Assembly: GCF_028609885.1 (NCBI RefSeq)
Contig: NZ_CP063195.1
Span: forward strand, 248,001-312,000
Length of the DNA stretch: 64,000 nucleotides
Origin: Corynebacterium jeikeium
Lineage (GTDB): Bacteria > Actinomycetota > Actinomycetes > Mycobacteriales > Mycobacteriaceae
Reading direction: 5' to 3'
The position numbers were made by a program, and so were the translations under genes. The notes beneath the pieces were generated by a model that searched no databases, was not told where the DNA came from, and saw only the letters and a list, made by a program, of their open reading frames with translations. This document shows, in pieces, positions 1-9,974 of this stretch (positions within the stretch are counted from its first letter, which is position 1; every line of letters begins with the position of its first letter).

Positions 1-531
1 GAAACCAGCGATTAGAACGTCGCCCACGGGAGCCTCCGCGGTGATCGCGTAGAAGACCAGGATGATCGACGGCGGGATCATTGCCGCCAGCGTGCCGACA
101 ACTGCAACCAGGCCGGTGGCGGTGCCTTTGTGGTAGCCCTCCTCGATCATGCGGGTGGAGGACGTCTGCGCCAGCGTGGCCGCGGCGGCGGTGGACGAAC
201 CCGAGACGGCCGCGAACGCGGTGCCCGCGCCGACGGAGGCGATGGCGGTGCCTCCGGGGATGCGGCCGACGAGCGCCTTGGCGGCGTCAAAAACAGAATC
301 CAAAAGACCCGACATCAGCATCAGCTGCGCCATCAGGATAAACAGCGGCACGGCGGACAAAGAGTTGGAACGCACTGCAGCGAACGGTGAGGTCTCCATG
401 GTGGCGATGGCCAGCTCGACTCCGCCAAGAGCGATCAGGCCGACCGTGGCCGTGCCGAAGATGGCGAAGCTGACGGGGACGCGCAGGATAATCAGCGCGA
501 CCAGCAGCACAACGATAGTAAGCGCAAGCAT
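1..531 (-). CDS. dctM: TRAP transporter large permease DctM (partial, C-terminus outside window)
   Basis: This is the N-terminal 177 codons of a TRAP-T large membrane subunit, and the reading frame runs off base 1. The start at 531 gives MLALTIVVLLVALIILRVPV, a first membrane helix, followed by GTATVGLIAL and further hydrophobic helices. The segments PLFILMAQLMLMSGL and SGSSTAAAATLAQTS are typical of the DctM/IctP family, where this subunit forms the substrate-translocating elevator. The start lies 3 bases after the dctQ stop, so it is the third gene of a dctP-dctQ-dctM operon. The substrate cannot be told from sequence; family members take C4-dicarboxylates, sialic acid or other organic anions with Na+ or H+. 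Confidence 0.9.
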   Translation of the reverse strand, partial: MLALTIVVLLVALIILRVPVSFAIFGTATVGLIALGGVELAIATMETSPFAAVRSNSLSAVPLFILMAQLMLMSGLLDSVFDAAKALVGRIPGGTAIASVGAGTAFAAVSGSSTAAAATLAQTSSTRMIEEGYHKGTATGLVAVVGTLAAMIPPSIILVFYAITAEAPVGDVLIAGF

Positions 532-534
532 GGT

Positions 535-1152
535 TTAAACCTCTTCCTCGCCGGGGTCGTAGTCGGTGTAGGGGCGATCCCACGGGGTGATCAATTCGCG
601 CACAAAGTCCAGCGCGGCGACGAAGGCGCACAGGGCGGCGGCGATGGGCACGATCACGCGGTAGGTCCAGTCGGGAGTGGCCAGGTCAGCCATGCCGGGC
701 AGGGTGGCGTGGCCCAGGGAAAACGCCATGTAGGTTTCGTTCCACCCGCCGATGAAGACGAAGATCATGGAGATCACGACGGCCAGGTGGATGAGCAGCA
801 GGATGGCCTTCTGCACCTTGGGCGCGAACTTGCTGAACAGCGACTCCACTGCGATGTGCGTGCCCGTGCGATACGTGGTGACCAGCCCGAAAAACGCGGT
901 GATCGGCAGGAGGTAGCGTTCGGTGACGGAAATATTCCAGCCCAGGGGAGCGCCGAAGAACTCGCGCGCTACGATCTCCGCCAACGTGACTAGCGCCAGC
1001 CCGAGGATGGCCGCGCCGGCGATCCAGGCGCACACTGCGGAGACCGCGTTCTGGATCTTGTCGAAGCCCGGGTGGTCCTCGGTGTGGTAGCCGTATGTGC
1101 TGCGTTCGGCGGTGCCGTGGTGGCCGATGCGGATGAAGTTGCTGCTGGTCAT
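535..1152 (-). CDS. dctQ: TRAP transporter small permease DctQ
   Basis: A 205-residue membrane protein with four predicted helices (about residues 35-60, 75-95, 115-135 and 160-185), the size and topology of the TRAP small subunit that pairs with DctM. The motif AEIVAREFFGAPLGWN after helix 1 and ERYLLPITAFFGLVTTYRTGTHI match the family, which usually has a conserved E-RY-L region. I chose the ATG at 1152 because it overlaps the dctP stop as ATGA, a sign of translational coupling. A longer in-frame extension to 1329 would lie inside dctP and is not used. The C-terminus is acidic (DYDPGEEEV). Confidence 0.88.
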   Translation of the reverse strand: MTSSNFIRIGHHGTAERSTYGYHTEDHPGFDKIQNAVSAVCAWIAGAAILGLALVTLAEIVAREFFGAPLGWNISVTERYLLPITAFFGLVTTYRTGTHIAVESLFSKFAPKVQKAILLLIHLAVVISMIFVFIGGWNETYMAFSLGHATLPGMADLATPDWTYRVIVPIAAALCAFVAALDFVRELITPWDRPYTDYDPGEEEV

Positions 1153-2297
1153 GATTGCTGCTCCTTTGCTTCCGCTCGGGCCTTCGGGTCGGTGACGCCC
1201 GCACCCGCGCGATCTGCATGGCGCTTCAGCGCGTCCTCGAAGTCGTCGACGACCCGCTGGGCGGGGTGCCCCTTGGATTCGGCGACTTCGATCCACTTGT
1301 TTAGGACGGGCTGAGATATGTTCTCCCACTCCTTGGCCGTTTCGCCGTCGGTGACGTCGTAGAAGTGCACGCCGGCATCCTTCATCTTCTGCACGGACTT
1401 TTCGCGCGCTGCGTTGAGCTCTTCGCAGACGGACTGCTGGGACTTGTCTGCAGCGTCGGTGAGCGTCTTCTTCTGCTGGTCGTTCAGCCGGTTCCAGGTA
1501 TCCAGGTTGATGCCGTAGAAGAAGGTGAAGTTGCCCTGTTGAGCGCCGTAGGTGCTTGCGTGGACCACGTCCTCCAGCCCGTAGGGGGTGATGGAGATCG
1601 GGCTGGCGAGCGTGCCTTCGACGGTGCCGCGAGACATTGCCTCGTACATGTCGCCGATGGGCATGCTCACGCCGGCGGCGCCGATCTCGTTGATCACGCG
1701 GTCCAGGGCGCCGCCGGTGGAGCGGAGCACCGCACCCTGGAAGTTGTTCGGGTGCGACGGATCCTGGCCGGCCGTCATGGCCTCGTAGCCGGGGATGGAG
1801 CCGGTCCAGAGCGGCATGAACTTCATGGGCTCGAGCTCTTCTTCATAGAGGACGCCCCCTGGCTTCACCAGGTCACGCAGTGCATAGGCGGTCACGCATG
1901 CATCGGAGCTGAACCCCGGAAGGTCGCCCACGCTGCTGAGCGGGAAGCTGGAGCTGACGTAGGAGGGGGAGATGACCGCCATGTCGACTACGCCGCTGCG
2001 CACGACGGAGGGGATGTCGGCCTGCTTGCCCATCTGCCCGGAGGCGTAGTACTCGATATCCACGGAGGGGTCTTCTTCGAGCCGGTCGAGGAATGGTTTG
2101 GTGCCGCCCTTGCCGACGGGGTGGGTAAGCGAGTAGCTATCCGCCATCTTTAGTTCTGCGATACTGCCAGGGGCGTAAGGTTCCGCGGAGGAGCTGGAGC
2201 AGGCGGTGAGCGCGCCGGGCAGAGCGGCCGTCACGGCGACTGCCGCGATGGCGGAGGCGACCCGGCAGGTGGGGCGGTTTTTGTGGAGTCGGAGCAT
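1149..2297 (-). CDS. dctP: TRAP transporter substrate-binding lipoprotein DctP
   Basis: A 382-residue extracytoplasmic solute receptor of the DctP family. The N-terminus has a basic start, a hydrophobic stretch and the lipobox LTAC (Cys about residue 33), so it is a membrane-anchored lipoprotein, as expected in a Gram-positive. The mature part carries family features such as GGKQ-like FLDRLEEDPSVDIEYYASGQMGK, AVLRSTGG and the ligand-loop region YEAMSRGTVEGTLASP. It is the first gene of dctPQM. The start at 2297 is preceded on the minus strand by GAAGGGA as ribosome binding site. The C-terminal 30 residues are charged and extend beyond the usual end. Ligand unknown. Confidence 0.9.
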   Translation of the reverse strand: MLRLHKNRPTCRVASAIAAVAVTAALPGALTACSSSSAEPYAPGSIAELKMADSYSLTHPVGKGGTKPFLDRLEEDPSVDIEYYASGQMGKQADIPSVVRSGVVDMAVISPSYVSSSFPLSSVGDLPGFSSDACVTAYALRDLVKPGGVLYEEELEPMKFMPLWTGSIPGYEAMTAGQDPSHPNNFQGAVLRSTGGALDRVINEIGAAGVSMPIGDMYEAMSRGTVEGTLASPISITPYGLEDVVHASTYGAQQGNFTFFYGINLDTWNRLNDQQKKTLTDAADKSQQSVCEELNAAREKSVQKMKDAGVHFYDVTDGETAKEWENISQPVLNKWIEVAESKGHPAQRVVDDFEDALKRHADRAGAGVTDPKARAEAKEQQS

Positions 2298-2316
2298 GGT
2301 CCCTTCACCCTCTCGA

Positions 2317-2337
2317 TACGGATACTTGTTACGGATA
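2317..2337 (-). promoter_or_regulatory. Direct repeat upstream of dctP, possible operator
   Basis: The octamer TACGGATA occurs twice (2317-2324 and 2330-2337) with a 13-bp period, 20-40 bases upstream of the dctP start. Its place next to the expected promoter suggests a regulator site, but no regulator gene is adjacent in the window. This is inference from repetition only. Confidence 0.35.
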
Positions 2338-2463
2338 TAGGTAAACTATTCCCGATTTGGATAAGCTTCATCTAACCCTCTATGTCGACGAAAGGCGATA
2401 GTTTTCGTCGGGAAAAGTAGATCGGGGGTGGTCTTGTGGGGTAAATCACACTGATATACGTAA

Positions 2464-2514
2464 ATTGAGCGGAATAGACTCAAGGCTGTGGTGGTTGAGT
2501 CAGGTGTACTCAAG
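2464..2514 (+). promoter_or_regulatory. Two HAIR boxes (HspR operator) upstream of clpB
   Basis: Two inverted repeats match the HspR-associated inverted repeat, consensus CTTGAGT-N7-ACTCAAG. Box 1 is at 2464-2484 (TTGAGC, 7 bases, ACTCAAG) and box 2 at 2494-2514 (TTGAGT, 7 bases, ACTCAAG). They are 30 bp apart centre to centre, about three helical turns, and lie 58-108 bases upstream of the clpB start. In actinobacteria HspR with DnaK represses clpB and dnaK through such boxes. The HspR gene itself is not in this window. Confidence 0.85.
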
Positions 2515-2571
2515 TAAAGTCGGGAGCGTGCAATCGCGACCGGCATGAAGCCGTAGGAGGTAGATGTAGAA

Positions 2572-5208
2572 ATGACGAGCTTCAACCCCACCACAATGAC
2601 CCAGTCTGCAATGCAGGCTGCACTCCAGGATGCCTCCGCCAAGGGCAACCCGGACATTCGACCGGCGCACCTGCTCGTTGCGCTGCTGGAGCAGGAAGAT
2701 TCCATCGCCCTGCCAGTGCTGCAGGCCGCAGGCGTGGAGCCGCAGACAATCTCGGTGAAGGCTAAGAACCTGGTCGCCGGATACCCGCAGGCCACCGGTA
2801 GCGAGATGGCAAACCCGCAGTTCAACCGCGATGCGCTGAACGCGCTGACCGCTGCCCAGGAGCTGGCGGAGCAGCTGGGCGATACTTATGTTTCCACCGA
2901 GGTCCTGCTGGCCGGTATTGCCAAGGGTAACTCCGACGCAGCCAAGGTGATGCACGACGCAGGGGCCACCTTCGAAGCTATCCGCGGTGCTTTCGAATCT
3001 GTTCGCGGCAACCGAAAGGTCACCACCGAGGAGCCGGAAGGGCAGTTCCAGGCACTGGAGAAGTACTCCACCGACCTGACTGCACGCGCCCGCGAAGGCA
3101 AAATCGACCCCGTGATCGGACGTGACCAGGAGATCCGGCGAGTCGTCCAGGTGCTCTCCCGTCGCACGAAGAACAACCCTGTGCTCATTGGCGAGCCTGG
3201 CGTCGGTAAAACCGCAATCGTCGAAGGCCTGGCGCGCCGCATCGTCGCCGGCGATGTGCCCGAGTCCCTGCGCGGCAAGAAGCTAATCAGCCTGGACCTG
3301 GGCTCCATGGTCGCCGGCGCGAAATACCGCGGCGAGTTCGAGGAACGACTGAAGGCTGTGCTGGACGAGATTAAGGAAGCCGAGGGCGAGGTCATCACCT
3401 TCATCGACGAGCTGCACACCATCGTCGGTGCCGGTGCGGGCGGCGATTCCGCCATGGACGCCGGCAACATGATCAAGCCGCTGCTGGCCCGTGGTGAGCT
3501 GCGGCTGGTTGGCGCAACCACCCTGGACGAGTACCGCAAGTACATCGAAAAGGATGCCGCACTGGAGCGCCGCTTCCAGCAGGTATACGTCGGTGAGCCA
3601 TCGGCGGAGGACACCATCGGTATTCTCCGTGGCCTGAAGGAGCGCTACGAGGTGCACCACGGTGTGCGCATCCAAGACTCCGCGCTGGTGGCGGCTGCGA
3701 CTCTGTCGGACCGCTACATCACCAGCCGCTTCCTGCCGGATAAGGCCATCGACCTGGTGGACGAGGCTGCTTCTAGGCTGCGCATGGAGATCGATTCGCG
3801 CCCCGAGGAGATCGACAATGTGGAGCGTGTGGTTCGCCGTCTCGAGATTGAGGAGATGGCGCTGGAGAAGGAGACCGACGCTGCCTCGAAGGACCGTCTC
3901 GAGCGCCTGCGTAGCGAGCTGGCTGACGAGAAGGAAAAACTGGCCGGCCTGACTGCCCGCTGGGAAAACGAAAAGGGCAGCATCGACAGCCTGCGCGAGC
4001 TGAAGGAAGAGCTGGATAACCTGCGCCGCGAATCTGAGATCGCCGAGCGCGAGGGCAACTTCGCCAAGGTTGCCGAGCTGCGCTACGGCCACATCCCGGA
4101 CGTGGAGAAGAAGCTGGCCGAGGCCGAAGAGACCGTGGCCGAGCAGCAGGAAGGCATGATGCTGACCGAGGAGGTCACGCCGGATACTATCGCCGACGTG
4201 GTTTCCGCCTGGACTGGCGTGCCCGCGGGCAAGATGCTGCAGGGCGAGACTGAGAAGCTGCTGAACATGGAGCTCGTGCTGGGTGGTCGCGTGGTTGGCC
4301 AGCATCGTGCGGTCGATGCAGTCTCTGACGCGGTGCGCCGTGCGCGCGCCGGCGTGGCGGACCCGAACCGCCCGACTGGTTCCTTCCTGTTCCTAGGCCC
4401 GACGGGCGTGGGTAAGACGGAGCTGGCGAAGGCTCTGGCCGACTTCCTGTTCGACGACGAGACCGCCATGGTGCGCATCGACATGTCGGAGTATGGCGAG
4501 AAGCACTCCGTCGCCCGCCTGGTCGGTGCCCCTCCGGGATACGTCGGTTACGACGCCGGTGGCCAGCTGACCGAGGCCGTCCGGCGCCGCCCGTACACGG
4601 TGGTGCTGTTTGACGAGGTGGAAAAGGCTCACCCGGACGTGTTCGACGTGCTGCTGCAGGTGTTGGACGAAGGTCGCCTGACCGATGGCCAGGGCCGGAC
4701 CGTGGACTTCCGCAACACGATCCTGATCCTGACCTCTAACCTTGGCGCCGGTGGCACCGACGAGGAAGTTATGGAGGCGGTGAAGCGCGCCTTCAAGCCG
4801 GAGTTCATCAACCGACTGGACGACGTGCTGATCTTCGACCCGCTGTCTGCTGAGCAGCTGAAGTCCATCGTGTCTATCCAGGTGGGAGCTCTTGCTGAGC
4901 GCCTTGCGGCCCGTCGTTTGATCCTGGATGTTACTGATGACGCCCAGTCGTGGCTGGCTGAGCATGGCTACGATCCTGCCTACGGCGCCCGACCGCTACG
5001 CCGCCTGATTCAGAAGGCAATCGGCGACCAGCTGGCCAAGAAGCTGCTGGCCGGCGAGGTGCGCGATGGCGACACGGTGCGCGTGGACATTGACCGCAGC
5101 GGTGATGCTGGTGCGGATGCTGGCATGGCTGGCGCTAACAGTGCTGGCGCGGCTGATGCTCCGGGGCTGGTCATTACGTCGCTCGGCGCCGTTGGAGATG
5201 AGGGCTAA
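2572..5208 (+). CDS. clpB: ATP-dependent disaggregase ClpB
   Basis: An 878-residue Hsp100 chaperone that resolves aggregated proteins together with DnaK. Domains in order: N-domain (about 1-150), first AAA+ module with Walker [10 protein letters not shown] (Lys213) and Walker B FIDELHT, a coiled-coil middle domain (about 410-530), second AAA+ module with GPTGVGKTE (Lys615) and LFDEVEKAH, then a C-terminal domain. The presence of the long middle domain separates it from ClpC and ClpA. The last 40 residues are an Ala/Gly/Asp-rich tail longer than usual. The start has an AGGAGG site 11 bases upstream. Two HAIR boxes upstream predict heat-shock control by HspR. Confidence 0.97.
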   Translation: MTSFNPTTMTQSAMQAALQDASAKGNPDIRPAHLLVALLEQEDSIALPVLQAAGVEPQTISVKAKNLVAGYPQATGSEMANPQFNRDALNALTAAQELAEQLGDTYVSTEVLLAGIAKGNSDAAKVMHDAGATFEAIRGAFESVRGNRKVTTEEPEGQFQALEKYSTDLTARAREGKIDPVIGRDQEIRRVVQVLSRRTKNNPVLIGEPGVGKTAIVEGLARRIVAGDVPESLRGKKLISLDLGSMVAGAKYRGEFEERLKAVLDEIKEAEGEVITFIDELHTIVGAGAGGDSAMDAGNMIKPLLARGELRLVGATTLDEYRKYIEKDAALERRFQQVYVGEPSAEDTIGILRGLKERYEVHHGVRIQDSALVAAATLSDRYITSRFLPDKAIDLVDEAASRLRMEIDSRPEEIDNVERVVRRLEIEEMALEKETDAASKDRLERLRSELADEKEKLAGLTARWENEKGSIDSLRELKEELDNLRRESEIAEREGNFAKVAELRYGHIPDVEKKLAEAEETVAEQQEGMMLTEEVTPDTIADVVSAWTGVPAGKMLQGETEKLLNMELVLGGRVVGQHRAVDAVSDAVRRARAGVADPNRPTGSFLFLGPTGVGKTELAKALADFLFDDETAMVRIDMSEYGEKHSVARLVGAPPGYVGYDAGGQLTEAVRRRPYTVVLFDEVEKAHPDVFDVLLQVLDEGRLTDGQGRTVDFRNTILILTSNLGAGGTDEEVMEAVKRAFKPEFINRLDDVLIFDPLSAEQLKSIVSIQVGALAERLAARRLILDVTDDAQSWLAEHGYDPAYGARPLRRLIQKAIGDQLAKKLLAGEVRDGDTVRVDIDRSGDAGADAGMAGANSAGAADAPGLVITSLGAVGDEG

Positions 5209-5415
5209 TGTCTAACGCTTTTGACAGCCCAAAGCTACTCTGAGCGTCTGGTTTGTTTTGAGTGAGGTTGGGAAAGCCAGGGGATTCCGGCGCGAAAGTT
5301 GGCAAACGTTTGGCTGCAAAACTAGAGTGTGAGGCACGCCACAAGGCGACCGAGGTGGTGCGCCTAGCGTGGCCACCCTTGTGCACACCCGACCTCGACT
5401 CAAAGGAGTACTCAC

Positions 5416-6936
5416 ATGACCGTCTATGCTGATCCCGGTACCGAAGGTAGTATCGTCAATTTCAAGGAGCGCTACGGCAACTTCATCGGTGGCCGGTGGG
5501 TGCCACCTGTCGATGGCGAGTACTTGGACAACGTTTCTCCCATCAATGGCGAGGTATTTTGCCAAGTCCCACGCTCAAAAGCTGCGGACATTGAGAAAGC
5601 AATCGACGCGGCAGAGAAGGCTCAGCCCGGCTGGGGAGCGACCTCCGTACAGGACCGCGCCGCCGTCCTATTGGAGATCGCCGACCGCCTGGAAGAAAAT
5701 CTAGAGATGATGGCCGTCGCTGAGACTTGGGATAACGGCAAGGCGGTGCGCGAAACCCTCGCCGCCGACCTCCCGCTCGCGGTCGACCACTTCCGCTACT
5801 ACGCTGGTGCTCTCCGCGCCCAGGAAGATCGCACCTCCCAGATCAGCGAAGACCTCATCGCCTACCACTTCAACGAGCCACTTGGTGTGGTCGGGCAGAT
5901 CATCCCCTGGAACTTCCCGCTGCTGATGGCTGCGTGGAAGCTTGCCCCCGCCATGGCCGCTGGCAACGCCATCGTGCTGAAGCCCGCCGAGCAAACCCCG
6001 GCCAGCATCCTGCTGTTCGCAGAACTCATCCAGGACATCGTTCCGGAAGGTGTGCTGAATATCGTCAACGGCCTGGGTACAGAGGCGGGCACCGCGCTCA
6101 CTGCCTCCGACCGTATCGACAAGATCGCGTTCACTGGCTCCACGGAAGTCGGCAAGATCATTAACAAGGCGGTTGCGGAGAAGCTCATCCCCGTCACCCT
6201 GGAGCTCGGCGGCAAGTCCCCGTCGGTGTTCTTTAGCGACATCATGGACCAGGACGACAAGTTCCGGGAAAAGTGCGTTGAGGGCTTGGCCATGTTCGCG
6301 CTGAACCAGGGCGAGATCTGCACCTGCCCGTCCCGAGCTCTGGTGCAGGAGGATATCGCCGAAGATTTCCTAGCCCTGGCCATCGAGCGTGTGAAGTCCA
6401 TCAACGTCGGAAACCCACTGGACACGGACGTTATGATGGGCGCACAGGCTTCCCAGGAGCAGATGGACAAGATCACCGGCTACCTGCAGTCCGGCCCCGA
6501 GGAGGGTGCGCAGGTGCTGTGCGGTGGTGGTGTAAACGAGATCTCGGGCCGCAGCGGCGGTTTCTACATCGAGCCCACCATCTTCAAGGGCACCAACGAC
6601 ATGCGCCTATTTCAGGAGGAAATCTTCGGCCCGGTCCTGGCCGTGACTACCTTCAAGGACTTCGATGAGGCCATGCGCATCGCCAACGACACGGAGTACG
6701 GTCTGGGAGCGGGCGTATGGTCCCGCAACGGCACCACTGCATACAAGGCTGGCCGCGCGATTCAATCGGGCCGCGTGTGGGTGAACAACTACCACAATTA
6801 CCCAGCCCACGCGGCCTTCGGTGGCTACAAGAAGTCCGGTTTGGGGCGTGAGACCCACTTGATGATGCTCGCGCACTACCAGCAGACCAAGAACCTGCTG
6901 TGGTCCTATTCGGATGAGCCGTCGGGGCTGTTCTAG
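5416..6936 (+). CDS. NAD(P)-dependent aldehyde dehydrogenase (AldB/ExaC-like)
   Basis: A 506-residue enzyme of the aldehyde dehydrogenase superfamily, probably oxidising acetaldehyde or other short aldehydes to acids. Visible family landmarks are [18 protein letters not shown] (cofactor-binding start), FTGSTEVGK (nucleotide loop), the general base in LELGGKSPS (Glu263) and the catalytic Cys in GEICTCPSR (Cys302, with a second Cys at 304). The paired C-T-C arrangement fits the AldB/ExaC subgroup used in ethanol and acetaldehyde oxidation, but substrate is inferred. The start is preceded by AAAGGAG. It stands alone between clpB and a bidirectional terminator. Confidence 0.9.
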   Translation: MTVYADPGTEGSIVNFKERYGNFIGGRWVPPVDGEYLDNVSPINGEVFCQVPRSKAADIEKAIDAAEKAQPGWGATSVQDRAAVLLEIADRLEENLEMMAVAETWDNGKAVRETLAADLPLAVDHFRYYAGALRAQEDRTSQISEDLIAYHFNEPLGVVGQIIPWNFPLLMAAWKLAPAMAAGNAIVLKPAEQTPASILLFAELIQDIVPEGVLNIVNGLGTEAGTALTASDRIDKIAFTGSTEVGKIINKAVAEKLIPVTLELGGKSPSVFFSDIMDQDDKFREKCVEGLAMFALNQGEICTCPSRALVQEDIAEDFLALAIERVKSINVGNPLDTDVMMGAQASQEQMDKITGYLQSGPEEGAQVLCGGGVNEISGRSGGFYIEPTIFKGTNDMRLFQEEIFGPVLAVTTFKDFDEAMRIANDTEYGLGAGVWSRNGTTAYKAGRAIQSGRVWVNNYHNYPAHAAFGGYKKSGLGRETHLMMLAHYQQTKNLLWSYSDEPSGLF

Positions 6937-6954
6937 CTCTTTTCTTATGGACGC

Positions 6955-7001
6955 CACCCCGGCCCCCACCGCACTCGTTGTCAGGGCGGGAGGCCGGGGT
7001 G
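6955..7001. terminator. Bidirectional terminator between aldehyde dehydrogenase and DUF4333 gene
   Basis: A perfect 10-bp inverted repeat (CACCCCGGCC at 6955-6964 and its complement at 6992-7001) lies between two converging genes, with a 27-base loop. The sequence CTTTTCTTAT precedes it and TATTT follows. Its position fits termination from both sides. Confidence 0.6.
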
Positions 7002-7017
7002 TGTCGTATTTGGCGAA

Positions 7018-7368
7018 TTATTCCGCCTGGTCAGCAACCTCGACGTTGTAGTGAACGTCGTTGCCATCGACCTTGTCTGCGGTGACGTCAACGCTGTACG
7101 TCTCGCCAGAGTCGTGCAGCTTGCACTCAATCTTCGCGCCCTCTTCGGCCTTCAGGCCACTGGGGCATTCGATGCGCTCGGGCTTGCGGCCAATCTCCTT
7201 CTCCAGGGAATCGGAGATGCCCTTCTCCACGTCTTCTTGGGCTACTTCTCCTCCTCCTAGCAGCGAGCAGGCGCTCAGGCCGGTGACAGCCAACGCGCCG
7301 GTCAGAAAAGCTGCGCCGAGACGCTTGGAGAAGCGGGCGGAGTCAGCGGAAGTGCGGATGTTCTTCAT
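7018..7368 (-). CDS. DUF4333 lipoprotein
   Basis: A 116-residue secreted lipoprotein. The N-terminus is basic, then a hydrophobic segment (GAAFLTGALAVTGLSAC) ending in the lipobox LSAC with Cys about residue 34. The mature part (EVAQEDVEKGISDSLEKEIG, then ECPSGLKAEEGAKIECKL with two Cys) matches the actinobacterial DUF4333 fold, a small domain seen in mycobacterial and corynebacterial cell-envelope proteins of unknown role. The two mature Cys could form a disulfide. It converges on the aldehyde dehydrogenase across the hairpin at 6955-7001. Confidence 0.85.
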   Translation of the reverse strand: MKNIRTSADSARFSKRLGAAFLTGALAVTGLSACSLLGGGEVAQEDVEKGISDSLEKEIGRKPERIECPSGLKAEEGAKIECKLHDSGETYSVDVTADKVDGNDVHYNVEVADQAE

Positions 7369-7658
7369 GTAGGGCAGTCTCTTTCTCTCGTTTGCGATGA
7401 CTGTTGACGGCTAGCGCCATGCTGTTGTGCCTCATCAGGAATCCGGGGTGGAACTATCAGGCATCCGGGGAATGGAATGCCGCCCGTCGGCGAAATGTTC
7501 CCAAGCGTGCAGCACGCTGCACAGTTCGAACTTAACCGATGCTGAGTATTTTTGTCTGGGAAACGCAGGCGTCAATAAGAGAGTGCGATAAAATACCCAG
7601 AGCAACGGAGCGCACACGGCAAAAAGAGAATGAATAGAGAATAGAAGAGGGAGCCTCC

Positions 7659-9032
7659 ATGGACTTTACGGTCTTTGACCTGCTGATGGATGTCGGCATG
7701 ATTTCGGTGCTGCTGATTATCGGCACGTTTATGAGGCGCCACTTCGAATGGTTTCGCAACCTGCTGATCCCCGCGCCGATCACTGCGGGTCTGCTTGCGC
7801 TGCTCCTCGGCCCCGAAGTGTTGGGTCTGCTGCCGTTCTCCGGCGCGCTGGGCGATTACTCCACCCTGCTGATCGCTGTGGTGTTTGCCTCCATGCCCTA
7901 CAGCATGAACTTTGCCTCCAACGATGCCTCGAAGGCGAAGAACATGTGGGGCTTTTCCACCTCCATGTTCCTCGGCCAGTGGGGCATCTTCATGCTGCTT
8001 GGCCTGCTGGTTTTCGCGCCGGTTTTCGATACTCCAGAGTGGTTCGGCATGATGCTGCCCGTCGGTTTCGTCGGCGGGTTCGGCACTGCCGCGGCCGTCG
8101 GTGGCGCGTTTGGGGATATGGGTGCGGACGCCGCCATGTCTCTGGGCTTCACCTCAGCGACTGTCGGTACGTTGGCCGCGATCATCGGTGGAATTATCTT
8201 CGCGAACTGGGGTATCCGCACCGGGCGCACGTCCACCCTGCCAGAGAAGCTGCCATGGGAGCTGCGTTCCGGGCAGATCGAGGACGAGGCCAAGCAGCCC
8301 TCCATCGGCCGCGCCACCACGAACCCCTCCTCGATCGAGCCCCTGGCCTTGCACGCCGGCTTCATCGCCGTCACCGTAATGTTTGCTTACATCGGCCAGC
8401 AGATCATTGGCCACTTCTTCCCGGAAGTATCGGTGCCGCTGTTCGCCCTTGCCTTCGTGGTGGGCATCGGCGGCAAGGTATTCCTGCACGTCATCAAGCG
8501 ACCGAAGTACTTGGACCAGCAGACGGTGAAGTCCATCTCCGGCGCGTCGACGGACTTCATGATCGCCTTCGGTATTGCCTCCATTAAGCCGGACGCGGTG
8601 GCGAGCTACCTAGTTCCGCTGGCGATCCTGTTCGTGCTGGGTATTGCCTACTGCTGCCTGTTCTTCTTCGTTATTGCGCCGATGTTTTTCGGCGATCAGT
8701 GGCTGGAGCGCGGCATCTTCGGCTGGGGCTGGGCCACCGCCGCTGTGGCTACGGGTATTGCGCTGCTGAAGATCGTGGACCCGGATCTGAAGTCCGGCAC
8801 GATGAACGAGTACGGCATTGCCTACGTGGGCTATGCGCCGATCGAAATTGGCATGAACATCCTCGCCCCGATCGCCGTGATAGCCGGCCTGACCTGGGGT
8901 ATCGGAGGCATAGCGACAGTCGCCGCGGTGGGTATTATTATCTTCGCTGCAGTGCGGGGCTGGTTCCCGGAGAGAACAGGGAAACGGCCGGGCAAGGGGA
9001 AACGTTCCGGCAAGGCGGCCGCGGCGGGATAG
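7659..9032 (+). CDS. gltS: Sodium/glutamate symporter family protein (GltS-like)
   Basis: A 457-residue polytopic membrane protein with about 10-12 helices. The N-terminus MDFTVFDLLMDVGMISVLLIIG, the glycine-rich VGFVGGFGTAAAVGGAF reentrant-like segment and the second-half ATAAVATGIALLKIVDPDLKSG with GMNILAPIAVIAG match the GltS family of Na+-dependent glutamate carriers, which have two inverted structural repeats. The C-terminus is a short Lys/Arg-rich tail. A GAGGGAG ribosome site precedes the start. The 290-base region upstream (7369-7658) holds a short direct repeat (ATCAGG-ATCCGGGG near 7433 and 7456) but no gene. The substrate could be glutamate or another dicarboxylate. Confidence 0.8.
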   Translation: MDFTVFDLLMDVGMISVLLIIGTFMRRHFEWFRNLLIPAPITAGLLALLLGPEVLGLLPFSGALGDYSTLLIAVVFASMPYSMNFASNDASKAKNMWGFSTSMFLGQWGIFMLLGLLVFAPVFDTPEWFGMMLPVGFVGGFGTAAAVGGAFGDMGADAAMSLGFTSATVGTLAAIIGGIIFANWGIRTGRTSTLPEKLPWELRSGQIEDEAKQPSIGRATTNPSSIEPLALHAGFIAVTVMFAYIGQQIIGHFFPEVSVPLFALAFVVGIGGKVFLHVIKRPKYLDQQTVKSISGASTDFMIAFGIASIKPDAVASYLVPLAILFVLGIAYCCLFFFVIAPMFFGDQWLERGIFGWGWATAAVATGIALLKIVDPDLKSGTMNEYGIAYVGYAPIEIGMNILAPIAVIAGLTWGIGGIATVAAVGIIIFAAVRGWFPERTGKRPGKGKRSGKAAAAG

Positions 9033-9075
9033 CGTGCGCAACATCGGCGGGCGCGAGGTTCTACACTAAGCAACT

Positions 9076-9963
9076 ATGAGCAACTCTTCTGCCCAACAGC
9101 AGCCCGCCAGCCCCTTCGTCTCCGGTGAGGAGATGCTGGAGGCTTTCCAGCGGGGCGAACGCATGACCGTGATCGACTCGCACTGGGCGCGCACCGAAAA
9201 CAGCGCCTGGGAGGCATACGTGGGGCAGCACATCCCCGGTGCCATGTTCTGTAACCCCCTGATGCACCTGGCCTCTATCCCGTCCCGCCACAAAGGCCGC
9301 AACCCTCTGCCCGAGCCGGAGCGGCTGCAGAAAAGCTTTGACGATTGGGGCATTACGGATGGTCGTCCTGTTTATATTTATGACGCCGGCGCCAACCTCT
9401 ATGCGGCTCGCGCATGGTTCATTTTCCGTTGGGCAGGTGTGCAGAACGTCCGCATCCTGGACGGTGGCACTAGCTCTTGGGAGTCCGCGGGCGGCGACGT
9501 TGCCGGCGGTATCGGAGCCCTGCGCGGCCGGGGTAACGTGGCGGTGCGCCCGGGCAGCATGCCGACCCTCGACCTCGAGGAAGTAGAGCAGTGGCGCGAG
9601 GAGCGCATCCTGGTGGATGCCCGCGAGCCCTCCCGCTATTCCGGCAGAAAGGAACGCTTCGACCACCAGGCGGGCCGCATCCCCGGGGCGATCAACGTCC
9701 CGGTCAAGGAGCTCTTCAACAACCACAGCGAGCGCGACAGCAGCGCCAGCGGCCATGTGAAGACCCCGGAGGAAATCCGGAAGATCCTCGCCGAGAATGG
9801 TGTGACCAGTGGCGATGACGTGTGCGTGTACTCCGGCTCTGGCCTGCACTCCTCCCTGTTTATCGCCGCGATGGAATACGCGGGCCTGCCAGGCGCGAAG
9901 AACTTTGTAGGAGGTTGGTCCCAATGGTCCGCTTCCGCCTCGCGCCCCATCGAGCGCGACTAA
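9076..9963 (+). CDS. Rhodanese-like two-domain sulfurtransferase homologue lacking the catalytic Cys
   Basis: A 295-residue protein with the two tandem rhodanese domains of the SseA/thiosulfate-mercaptopyruvate sulfurtransferase family: an N-terminal domain (about 20-150, with WEAYVGQHIPGA) and a C-terminal domain (about 170-290, with ILVDAREPSRYSG and GRIPGAINVP). In the family the active loop reads Y-C-G-S-G and the Cys carries the persulfide. Here it reads VYSGSGLHS, so Cys is replaced by Ser253 (codon TCC at 9832-9834). Ordinary sulfur transfer therefore seems impossible. The EIIA-like gene starts 12 bases downstream, so the two may be co-translated. Family assignment is firm; activity is doubtful. 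Confidence 0.85.
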   Translation: MSNSSAQQQPASPFVSGEEMLEAFQRGERMTVIDSHWARTENSAWEAYVGQHIPGAMFCNPLMHLASIPSRHKGRNPLPEPERLQKSFDDWGITDGRPVYIYDAGANLYAARAWFIFRWAGVQNVRILDGGTSSWESAGGDVAGGIGALRGRGNVAVRPGSMPTLDLEEVEQWREERILVDAREPSRYSGRKERFDHQAGRIPGAINVPVKELFNNHSERDSSASGHVKTPEEIRKILAENGVTSGDDVCVYSGSGLHSSLFIAAMEYAGLPGAKNFVGGWSQWSASASRPIERD

Positions 9964-9974
9964 ACTGCAGGAGT

